DNA from: Candidatus Nitrotoga sp. CP45
GTDB taxonomy: Bacteria; Bacteroidota; Bacteroidia; Flavobacteriales; Flavobacteriaceae
Assembly (NCBI GenBank): GCA_943329165.2
Contig: CALQCV020000021.1
Span: 1 to 14,543, forward strand
Direction: 5' to 3'
DNA length: 14,543 nucleotides
Notes under the pieces: generated by a model
Told to the model about the DNA's origin: nothing
The model's database searches: none
The model's input: the letters and a program-made list of their open reading frames with translations, nothing else
Translations under genes and position numbers: made by a program
Shown: piece by piece, positions 7,443 through 13,980 of the stretch
How the letters are laid out: each line of letters opens with the position of its first letter
Numbering within the stretch: position 1 is the stretch's first letter

Positions 7443-8263
7443 TGGCAAAGAAACCACTCAATGAAATGTCATTCTTGGATCATCTTGAAGAATTAAGATG
7501 GTTGTTAGTAAGAAGTTCGGCTGCCGTTGTCATCATGGCAGTTGTTTCCTATTTTTTTGCGGATTATATTTTTAGTGACTTAATATTTGGCCCAACAGAT
7601 CCGGGTTTTATTACTTATCGTTTTTTTTGCGATGCTTCACATTTCCTTGGTTTTGCTGACAGCATTTGTATTACCGAGCTAAATTTCATTATTCAGAATA
7701 CTCAAATGGAAGGTCAGGTAAATATCTTTGTTTGGGTTTGTATTACCGCTGGTTTTATATTGGCCTTCCCTTATATTCTATGGGAATTATGGAAATTTAT
7801 TAGTCCGGCCTTGTATGAAAAAGAGAAAAAAAATGCAAAACTTTTCATTTTTGTAGCTTCTATTTTATTCTTCCTAGGTGTGCTTTTTGGTTATTTTGTA
7901 ATCGTTCCAATGTCGGTAAATTTCCTGGCAACATTCTCTATAAGCAGTGTTGTGAAAAATCAATTTAGTATTGATTCCTATGTTAGTATGGTTAAAACGG
8001 CTGTCATTGCCAGTGGTTTATATTTTGAGTTGCCAATCATCATTTATTTCTTGACCAAATTAGGATTAGTAGGTCCGAGTTTCTTAAGAAAGTACAGAAA
8101 ATGGGCTATTGTAATCATATTGATTATTGCAGCAATTGTTACACCTCCTGATGTTGTAAGCCAAGTAACCGTTGCAGTACCTATGTTGATAATTTATGAA
8201 GGCTGCATTTGGATTTCAGCAATTGTAGAAAAAAATAAAAAGACAGATGAGCAAACTAGTTGA
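7442..8263 (+). CDS. tatC: Sec-independent protein translocase subunit TatC
   Basis: The protein has 273 residues and about six membrane spans. The N-terminal FLDHLEELR motif (11-19) is the twin-arginine recognition surface. FISPALYEKEKK (119-130), ASGLYFELP with the conserved Glu (E196, equivalent to E. coli E170) and TPPDVVSQ are all present. TatC forms the substrate receptor for folded proteins exported with twin-arginine signals. The first periplasmic loop is longer than in E. coli and carries two cysteines (C63, C76). No tatA is visible in the window. It overlaps kdsD by one base and the next gene by 17 bases, so the three genes are one transcription and translation unit. Confidence 0.96.
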   Translation: MAKKPLNEMSFLDHLEELRWLLVRSSAAVVIMAVVSYFFADYIFSDLIFGPTDPGFITYRFFCDASHFLGFADSICITELNFIIQNTQMEGQVNIFVWVCITAGFILAFPYILWELWKFISPALYEKEKKNAKLFIFVASILFFLGVLFGYFVIVPMSVNFLATFSISSVVKNQFSIDSYVSMVKTAVIASGLYFELPIIIYFLTKLGLVGPSFLRKYRKWAIVIILIIAAIVTPPDVVSQVTVAVPMLIIYEGCIWISAIVEKNKKTDEQTS

Positions 8264-8594
8264 AGAATTTAATGAGTATCGTTCAAAAATGAACGAAAAA
8301 TTATTGGCAGATAATAATAAAATTGTAAAACGAATTTTCAATCTTGACACTAATGCTTATGCAGAAGGCGCATTGGATGTAAAGACAAAAGAACTACTCG
8401 GACTTGTCGCATCTGCAGTTTTGCGCTGTGATGATTGCATCAAATACCATTTGGAAACGAGTTATAAAGAAGGCATCACCAAAGAAGAAATGATGGAAGC
8501 CATGGGAATTGCCACTTTAGTTGGTGGAACGATAGTAATTCCGCACTTGAGAAGAGCTTATGAGTTTTGGGAAGCGTTAGAAGAAAATAAATAA
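8247..8594 (+). CDS. carboxymuconolactone decarboxylase-family (AhpD-like) protein with CxxC
   Basis: This is a 115-residue all-helical protein of the CMD/AhpD-like family. The redox motif is CDDCIKYH (C61, C64, H68), the CxxCxxxH pattern of AhpD-type proteins. It is preceded by the helix TKELLGLVASAVLR and followed by GITKEEMMEAMGIATLVGG. Members with this motif usually act as thiol-disulfide or alkylhydroperoxidase-type proteins, and the pattern argues against true gamma-carboxymuconolactone decarboxylase, which lacks the Cys pair. The ATG lies inside the 3' end of tatC (17-nt overlap). A second in-frame ATG at 8289 would avoid the overlap. The electron partner is unknown; no peroxidase is adjacent. 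Confidence 0.9.
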   Translation: MSKLVEEFNEYRSKMNEKLLADNNKIVKRIFNLDTNAYAEGALDVKTKELLGLVASAVLRCDDCIKYHLETSYKEGITKEEMMEAMGIATLVGGTIVIPHLRRAYEFWEALEENK

Positions 8595-8595
8595 T

Positions 8596-8675
8596 TGTTA
8601 AATGGTGGATTTGGTGATATGTTTATTCGTTAATTTGTCGAATAACCAAATACACAAATAACCGAATAACCGACA
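8596..8675. repeat. 8-nt-periodic word array filling the spacer before lptB
   Basis: Ten consecutive octamers can be tiled from 8596 to 8675, and eight of them end in AAT or ATT. Examples are TGTTTATT (8620), CGTTAATT (8628), TGTCGAAT (8636) and AACCGAAT (8660). AATAACC recurs at 8641, 8657 and 8665, at offsets of 16 and 8. The array occupies nearly all of the 83-nt gap between the CxxC gene and lptB. Within it, TTATTCG (8623-8629) and CGAATAA (8639-8645) could form a 7-bp hairpin with a 9-nt loop. Confidence 0.6.
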
Positions 8676-8677
8676 GA

Positions 8678-9421
8678 ATGAAATTAAGAGCCGAAAATTT
8701 AGTCAAAACCTATAAAGGCAGAAGTGTCGTAAAAGGCATTTCTGTGGAAGTAAATCAAGGTGAAATCGTGGGACTTTTAGGTCCGAATGGCGCCGGAAAA
8801 ACAACTTCTTTCTATATGATTGTTGGATTGGTTAAACCAAATTCAGGCAATATCTATTTGGATGAAATGAATATAACGGAGTTCCCAATGTATAAACGTG
8901 CCCAATACGGAATTGGATATTTGGCACAAGAATCTTCCGTTTTCAGAAAATTGAGTATTGAGGATAATATTTTGAGTGTATTACAATTAACCAAACTTAC
9001 TAAAGAAGAGCAAATTGCCAAAATGGAAAGCCTGATAGACGAGTTCGGATTAGAGCATATCAGAACGAATCGTGGTGATTTACTTTCTGGCGGAGAAAGA
9101 AGAAGAACCGAAATCGCAAGAGCGTTGGCAACCGATCCAAAATTTATTCTTCTTGATGAACCATTTGCAGGCGTTGATCCGGTTGCTGTTGAAGATATTC
9201 AGCGAATTGTTGCGCAATTAAAAAATAAAAACATCGGAATCCTAATTACGGATCATAACGTTCAGGAAACTTTGGCTATTACTGACAAAACATACTTAAT
9301 GTTTGAAGGTGGAATTCTAAAAGCCGGAATTCCAGAAGAATTAGCTGCAGACGAAATGGTAAGAAAAGTATATCTCGGACAAAATTTTGAGTTGCGTAAA
9401 AAGAAGTTAGACTTCAAATAA
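8678..9421 (+). CDS. lptB: LPS export ABC transporter ATP-binding protein LptB
   Basis: The protein has 247 residues, the usual LptB size. Walker A is GPNGAGKTT (35-43), and the Q-loop Gln is Q84 in YLAQESSVFRKL, a typical LptB sequence contacting the LptF/G coupling helices. The ABC signature is LSGGE (136-140), Walker B with catalytic Glu is ILLDE (157-161), and the switch His is H193 in ITDHNVQETL. It powers extraction of LPS from the inner membrane with LptFG. The last residues (FELRKKKL) are basic. It ends the kdsD-tatC cluster, after the 83-nt repeat-filled spacer and before a strong terminator. Two LPS genes (kdsD and lptB) thus flank tatC. Confidence 0.95.
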   Translation: MKLRAENLVKTYKGRSVVKGISVEVNQGEIVGLLGPNGAGKTTSFYMIVGLVKPNSGNIYLDEMNITEFPMYKRAQYGIGYLAQESSVFRKLSIEDNILSVLQLTKLTKEEQIAKMESLIDEFGLEHIRTNRGDLLSGGERRRTEIARALATDPKFILLDEPFAGVDPVAVEDIQRIVAQLKNKNIGILITDHNVQETLAITDKTYLMFEGGILKAGIPEELAADEMVRKVYLGQNFELRKKKLDFK

Positions 9422-9440
9422 AACTTTGAGAATATAGTTG

Positions 9441-9498
9441 ACCGCAAATTCACAAATTATTTATTCATTTTTAAAAATTTGCGAATTTGCGGTTTTTT
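9441..9498 (+). terminator. intrinsic terminator after lptB
   Basis: The left arm is 9441-9458 (ACCGCAAATTCACAAATT) and the right arm 9476-9493. They form an 18-bp stem with one A-C mismatch (9452 with 9482) and a 17-nt loop, followed by a T-run (9493-9498). It points to the plus strand. The opposite side lacks a T-tract, so for convergent pssA it would be a weaker barrier. Both arms are built of 8-nt words (CGCAAATT type). Confidence 0.85.
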
Positions 9499-9530
9499 AT
9501 AGAATTGAAAGATAAGTGAGGTTTAGCTTT

Positions 9531-10247
9531 CTAAACAGTAGTATTTTTGTGGACCATATTATTGATTACTGACAGCAATACATAAATTATAATTATCAAC
9601 GGAATAGCATAAATACTGAAAAGTGCAAGCAATATTATACACAAGGCCAAAAAGAAAACCTGTAGTTTGTATTTGGCAAAACTAAAGTTCTTAATCTTCA
9701 GAGAAAACAACGGAATTTCAGCGTTCATAACATAAGCACTAAGAAAACACAGTCCAATCAAAACCCAATTATTGTAGATTATTCCACTAAAATTATCGTC
9801 AAAAAAAGAAGCGTTTATTAAAGGCAAACTTGTAAAAAACAAAGCATTAGCTGGAGTCGGTAATCCAATAAAAGAATCAGATTGTCTTGTGTCAATATTA
9901 AATTTGGCCAAACGGTAACAAGCACCAAGTGTGATAATAAAACCTATATAGGGTAAATAACTTTCAGTCCCAAAAGCATCAGAATCCTGCATCAATTTAA
10001 ACATCACATATCCAGGAACAACACCGCTCGTAACCATATCCGCCAAAGAATCTAATTGAACACCGAGTGGTCCTGCTACGCCAAATTTTCGGGCAAAAAA
10101 ACCATCAAAAAAATCAAAGAAAATCCCGAGACATAAAACGAAAAAAGCAGAGTCAAAATCTAATTTAGAAACAAAAACCACAGCCACGCAACCACAAAAC
10201 AGATTAAGCATTGTAAATAAGTTGGGAATCTGGGCTTTAATTTTCAT
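9531..10247 (-). CDS. pssA: CDP-diacylglycerol--serine O-phosphatidyltransferase
   Basis: The protein has 238 residues with about six to seven membrane spans. The full CDP-alcohol phosphatidyltransferase signature D-x2-DG-x2-AR-x8-G-x3-D-x3-D is present: D45, D48-G49, A52-R53, G62, D66, D70. The N-terminus (IPNLFTMLNLFCGCVAV) and the GLPTPANA segment are typical of the membrane-bound PssA of Bacillus type rather than the soluble E. coli type. The reaction is CDP-diacylglycerol plus L-serine to phosphatidylserine, the precursor of phosphatidylethanolamine. It is monocistronic here, convergent with lptB and divergent from the PorV-like gene. Confidence 0.94.
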   Translation of the reverse strand: MKIKAQIPNLFTMLNLFCGCVAVVFVSKLDFDSAFFVLCLGIFFDFFDGFFARKFGVAGPLGVQLDSLADMVTSGVVPGYVMFKLMQDSDAFGTESYLPYIGFIITLGACYRLAKFNIDTRQSDSFIGLPTPANALFFTSLPLINASFFDDNFSGIIYNNWVLIGLCFLSAYVMNAEIPLFSLKIKNFSFAKYKLQVFFLALCIILLALFSIYAIPLIIIIYVLLSVINNMVHKNTTV

Positions 10248-10278
10248 ACGACTTTGATTAGCTTTTAAAAAAGATTTA

Positions 10279-10286
10279 CAAATCTA
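10279..10286 (-). promoter_or_regulatory. -7 promoter element for pssA
   Basis: Read on the minus strand this is TAGATTTG, an exact TAnnTTTG match 31 nt before the ATG. No TTG is seen at the -33 distance. For the divergent PorV-like gene only a one-mismatch box (GATATTTG, 10335-10342) is visible. Confidence 0.4.
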
Positions 10287-10360
10287 ATATAATAAGTTAA
10301 TGCTTTCTACGTTTTATATTAGAGATTTTTATTTGATATTTGTAAAAAAGAAAAATTACC

Positions 10361-11431
10361 TTGAAAAAAACAATTGCTATTCTACTGCTTTTTATTAGCG
10401 TGATGACTAATGCACAGTCCGTTAGAAAATATTCCAATGAATTTATGAATATTGGGGTTGATGCTGCTGCTTTGGGAATGTCAAATGCAGTAACCGCTTC
10501 TACAGGTGATGTAAATTCGGGCTATTGGAATCCGGCAGGTTTATTGAAAATTGCAGACAGCGAAGTCTCCCTGATGCACGCGAGTTATTTTGCAAATATC
10601 GCCCAATATGATTATGCGGCTTACGCCAAAAAGATAGATGACAGAAGCGCTTGGGGAATATCTTTAATTCGTTTCGGAGTTGATGATATTTTAAACACGA
10701 CACAACTTATAGACAGCGAAGGAAATATTGATTACAACCGAATCAGTCTTTTCTCAACCGCCGATTATGGCTTTACGTTTTCTTATGCGCGACGTCCAAC
10801 ATTGATTGAAGGATTACAATATGGTGTAAACGCAAAAGTAATTCGCAGAGTTATTGGTGATTTTGCCAGTTCATGGGGATTTGGTTTTGATTTCGGATTA
10901 CAATATGAAAGTAACAACTGGCACTACGGAATAATGCTTCGTGATATTACTACGACTTACAACGTTTGGGCAATTGACGAGGATAAATACAATGAAATAA
11001 AAGATGCCGTGGACGGACAAAATCAGGAAGCGCCTGAAAGCACCGAGATTACACTTCCAAAAGCACAACTTGGTATTTCCAAAAAAATTGATTTTCACTC
11101 TGAATATTCATTGCTGGCTGCTGTGAATCTGAATATGCAATTTGCCGAAACCAATGATATCATTTCTAACAGTGCCTTTAGTATTGACCCAGCATTGGGA
11201 TTGGAATTTGGTTATACCGATTTGGTTTTTCTTCGCGCCGGCGTTGGAAATTTTCAAAATGTAGAACAACTTGACGGACGCACTAAAGTAAACTTTCAGC
11301 CCAATATTGGTTTAGGATTTAAATACAAAGGAATTCAAGTGGATTATGCCTTGACAGATTTAGGTGACCAAAGTGCTGCTTTATATTCTAATATTTTTTC
11401 TGTGAAAGTAGATTTAAGTATTTTTAGATAG
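10361..11431 (+). CDS. PorV/PorQ-family outer-membrane beta-barrel protein
   Basis: The protein has 356 residues, starting at TTG (10361); an in-frame TAA at 10343 and no ATG upstream leave no better start. It has a signal peptide with likely cleavage after TNAQ (residues 1-19). The family hallmark follows: NEFMNIGVDAAALGMSNA, then GDVNSGYWNPAGL. Alternating hydrophobic strands run to the C-terminal VDLSIFR, as expected for a FadL-like outer-membrane barrel. Family members include PorV, which shuttles type IX secretion cargo to the PorU sortase. This protein looks like a generic family member rather than PorV itself, so I give no symbol. It is followed after 6 nt by lnb, suggesting an operon. 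Confidence 0.85.
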   Translation: MKKTIAILLLFISVMTNAQSVRKYSNEFMNIGVDAAALGMSNAVTASTGDVNSGYWNPAGLLKIADSEVSLMHASYFANIAQYDYAAYAKKIDDRSAWGISLIRFGVDDILNTTQLIDSEGNIDYNRISLFSTADYGFTFSYARRPTLIEGLQYGVNAKVIRRVIGDFASSWGFGFDFGLQYESNNWHYGIMLRDITTTYNVWAIDEDKYNEIKDAVDGQNQEAPESTEITLPKAQLGISKKIDFHSEYSLLAAVNLNMQFAETNDIISNSAFSIDPALGLEFGYTDLVFLRAGVGNFQNVEQLDGRTKVNFQPNIGLGFKYKGIQVDYALTDLGDQSAALYSNIFSVKVDLSIFR

Positions 11432-11437
11432 AAAATT

Positions 11438-12556
11438 ATGCTAAAAAGAATTCTTTCTTTTTCTTTTCTCATATTGACTTTCATTGCATTTTCGCAAAAC
11501 CCACCACTTTCTCCCGAAACTAAAGTTAGTGTTTTTACTTGTGACCGAGGCGAAGAATTATATTCTACTTTTGGGCACACAGCGCTCAGAATCACCGACC
11601 CAAATAATGCGCTTGACGTAGTTTATAATTATGGCTATTTTGATTTCAGAACTGAAAACTTCTACTTCAAATTTGTTAAAGGCGATTTGCAATACTTTAT
11701 GAACGTAACTTCGTATGATGATTTTGTTTTTGAATACAAATTAGAAAGACGACAAGTTATTGAACAGACGCTAAACTTACCGCTCGAAAGAAAACAAGAG
11801 CTATTTGACGCACTAAACAAATCGTTACTCACAGACGAAAAAAGTTATACCTATAAATTTATCGACCGAAACTGTACCTCGATGGTTGTCAATAAAATAA
11901 ATAGTTTGTTTGGTACTGAAAAAATCCAAAAAGTAGATGATAAATCAATTAGTTATCGAACGCTCTTGTATCCATATTTCGAGAATTATTTTTGGTATAA
12001 ACTGGGAATTAATATTGTTTTTGGAGCCAAAACCGACCAACACGCAGAAAAATTATTTCTTCCTATTGAATTGCTTAACAGTTTAGATAAAGCAACAATG
12101 GACGGAAAACCATTAGTTTCAAAAAAGGAAACTGTTGTTCAAGGAGTTAGTAGTCAACCTCCATTTTCGTTTTTCAACAGCATTTACTTAATTTGTGTGC
12201 TGCTGCTAATTTTAATAATCATAAACAACAGCATTTTATTTAAAAGCTATCTATTTGTTTGTGGAATTTTGGGACTTTTTCTATGCCTGATTGGTTTATA
12301 CTCTGAACATCAGGAATTGCTATGGAATTACAACGCGTTGCTCTTTAATCCACTGTTTCTTCTGATTCCGTTTGTAAGGGATAACTTTTTAAAAAAGGGA
12401 ATCATCACATTATTGGTTCTGCTATTGATTTATTGCATCGTCATGATAACAAAACCGCATCTTATGATTATGTTACCGTTTATTGTGGCCAATATATATA
12501 TATTATTGAAATTGAATGGTAGAAATCCACTCAAACTATTGACCGCGATAAAGTAA
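11438..12556 (+). CDS. lnb: DUF4105/Lnb-type lipoprotein N-acyltransferase
   Basis: The protein has 372 residues. A signal peptide (1-19, cut before QNPP) is followed by a periplasmic cysteine-hydrolase-like domain. The putative catalytic His is in YSTFGHTALR (H47) and the Cys in IDRNCTSM (C146). Conserved NYGYFDF and KGDLQYFM lie between them. The C-terminal part carries about five membrane spans (247-263, 269-288, 300-313, 320-338, 342-358), with the typical HQELLWNYNALLFNP loop at 291-305. This His/Cys domain plus five-helix layout is that of DUF4105 proteins. One of these was identified in Bacteroides as Lnb, which adds the third acyl chain to lipoproteins in place of Lnt. It is co-transcribed with the PorV-like gene. 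The family is certain; the enzymatic role is by homology. Confidence 0.85.
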   Translation: MLKRILSFSFLILTFIAFSQNPPLSPETKVSVFTCDRGEELYSTFGHTALRITDPNNALDVVYNYGYFDFRTENFYFKFVKGDLQYFMNVTSYDDFVFEYKLERRQVIEQTLNLPLERKQELFDALNKSLLTDEKSYTYKFIDRNCTSMVVNKINSLFGTEKIQKVDDKSISYRTLLYPYFENYFWYKLGINIVFGAKTDQHAEKLFLPIELLNSLDKATMDGKPLVSKKETVVQGVSSQPPFSFFNSIYLICVLLLILIIINNSILFKSYLFVCGILGLFLCLIGLYSEHQELLWNYNALLFNPLFLLIPFVRDNFLKKGIITLLVLLLIYCIVMITKPHLMIMLPFIVANIYILLKLNGRNPLKLLTAIK

Positions 12557-13930
12557 AACGGTACTCAACGTTTTAAATATAATATTCACATCTAGAAAAA
12601 TACTTCTGTGCTTGATATAATACAAATCGTATTGAAGTTTAATCAAACTATCGTCAATAGTTTCGCCATAAGAATAATTTACTTGTGCCCAACCCGTTAG
12701 TCCGGGTTTTATAACGTGACGTGTTTCATAAAATGGCATCACTTCGGCTATTTCATTTACAAAAATTGGACGCTCTGGCCTTGGTCCAATTACAGCCATA
12801 TCTCCTTTTAGAATATTAATAAACTGTGGCATTTCGTCCATGCGGGACTTTCTCATTATTTTTCCAAATGGTGTTGCTCTACTATCATTTGTTGTCGCAA
12901 AAACAGCACCTTCTTTTTCCGCATTGTTAACCATTGTTCTATATTTCAAAATGTTGAAAGTTTTTCCGTTTTTACCAACTCTTTCCTGCGTGTAAAATAA
13001 TTTTCCTCTGTTACCAATAACATTTCCGATCAAAATTAGAGGCAAAATAAGTAGTCCTACTAATAAACCTGTTATCGAAAATATAATCTCAAAAAAACGT
13101 ACCATAACTAAGTAAAAATGGTTTTGATTGCTTCTGCTAAATGGGAAATAACGATAGAAATCTCGCGATACATATTGTACCGGAATTCGATGTGTTAAAT
13201 TTTCATAAACCTGCGTATATTCTCTAATTATATAACCATTTTCTAATAAATGAATTAATTGATTATAAAGATCGACAGTTATTCCATCTGTTTTTTGAGA
13301 TGCAATTACAACTTCAGAAATTGAATTGTTTTTTACAAATTCCTCAAGATTATTGATGTCGATTTTTTTTACTTTCAAACTGTCATTAGCTTTAATATTA
13401 GCGCTATCAGAGTTAACAAATCCTAAAACTCGATAATGTGGATCAGCACTTTCGAGTGCATGAACCAGTTCTTTAAGCTGTTCTTTATCGCAAATAAGAA
13501 TAACTTTTTTGGCAAATCTACTTGAAGCAAAAAACCGAGCATATAACATTCTCCAGAAAAACAATGCTACAAAAACAGCAATATAAAAAATGACTATTTG
13601 AAGGCGGTTAGTAGGGAGAAGTGGAGTATAAACCGGAGTTAATAAATACAATAAAACCGTAATTGATGACGTAAGAATTATACTTTTTATAACTTGAAAT
13701 TGATTGCTAGCAACTTGCAAATTATACATTTCAAAAACGGAACCAATAAAATTTAGATAAATTCCTAAGACTATTGTCCAATAAAAATTAGTCATCGAAA
13801 TATTGAAATAATTGAATTTGAATACTATTCCAACTAAATACAAAGAAAGTAGTACAGAAATAACATCAAAAATCCGCAATAGAATTTTTCTTTCTGAAAC
13901 TTCAAAGTGTATATCCTTAAGTTTGCTCAT
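12536..13930 (-). CDS. polyprenyl-phosphate glycosyl-1-phosphate transferase (exopolysaccharide/O-antigen initiating enzyme)
   Basis: The protein has 464 residues. About four N-terminal membrane spans (roughly 20-128) are followed by a Rossmann-like CoA-binding-type domain (about 145-230). A fifth hydrophobic segment (about 273-297) precedes the C-terminal bacterial sugar transferase domain. Motifs seen in that domain are RVGKNGKTFNILKYRTM, SRMDEMPQFINILKGDM, VIGPRPERP and KPGLTGWAQVNY. The enzyme transfers a sugar-1-phosphate from a UDP-sugar to undecaprenyl phosphate, starting a surface polysaccharide repeat; the sugar cannot be told from sequence. The gene is intact, unlike its upstream neighbour. 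Its last 21 bases, stop included, overlap the 3' end of convergent lnb. No clear -7 box lies directly upstream, so it may depend on transcription from the polysaccharide locus beyond the right edge. Confidence 0.93.
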   Translation of the reverse strand: MSKLKDIHFEVSERKILLRIFDVISVLLSLYLVGIVFKFNYFNISMTNFYWTIVLGIYLNFIGSVFEMYNLQVASNQFQVIKSIILTSSITVLLYLLTPVYTPLLPTNRLQIVIFYIAVFVALFFWRMLYARFFASSRFAKKVILICDKEQLKELVHALESADPHYRVLGFVNSDSANIKANDSLKVKKIDINNLEEFVKNNSISEVVIASQKTDGITVDLYNQLIHLLENGYIIREYTQVYENLTHRIPVQYVSRDFYRYFPFSRSNQNHFYLVMVRFFEIIFSITGLLVGLLILPLILIGNVIGNRGKLFYTQERVGKNGKTFNILKYRTMVNNAEKEGAVFATTNDSRATPFGKIMRKSRMDEMPQFINILKGDMAVIGPRPERPIFVNEIAEVMPFYETRHVIKPGLTGWAQVNYSYGETIDDSLIKLQYDLYYIKHRSIFLDVNIIFKTLSTVLLYRGQ

Positions 13931-13980
13931 CTTATAAAAAGAGTATCTTTTACATGTTGCAAGTTACTGAATAATACTAA

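Noticed and set aside
8247..8594. True gamma-carboxymuconolactone decarboxylase of aromatic catabolism
   Set aside because: The CxxCxxxH motif fits the AhpD-like branch, and no protocatechuate-pathway genes are present.
8641..8672. CRISPR-like direct repeats
   Set aside because: The units are 8 nt with no spacers of constant length and no cas genes nearby. They are tandem words, not a CRISPR array.
10361..11431. Authentic PorV of the type IX secretion system
   Set aside because: The N-terminal hallmark matches the broad PorV/PorQ family, but no other type IX components are adjacent and the sequence does not look specifically like PorV.
13934..13952. Small inverted repeat AAAAGA-GTA-TCTTTT before the sugar transferase start
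   Set aside because: A 6-bp AT-rich palindrome is expected by chance in this composition, and nothing else supports an operator.
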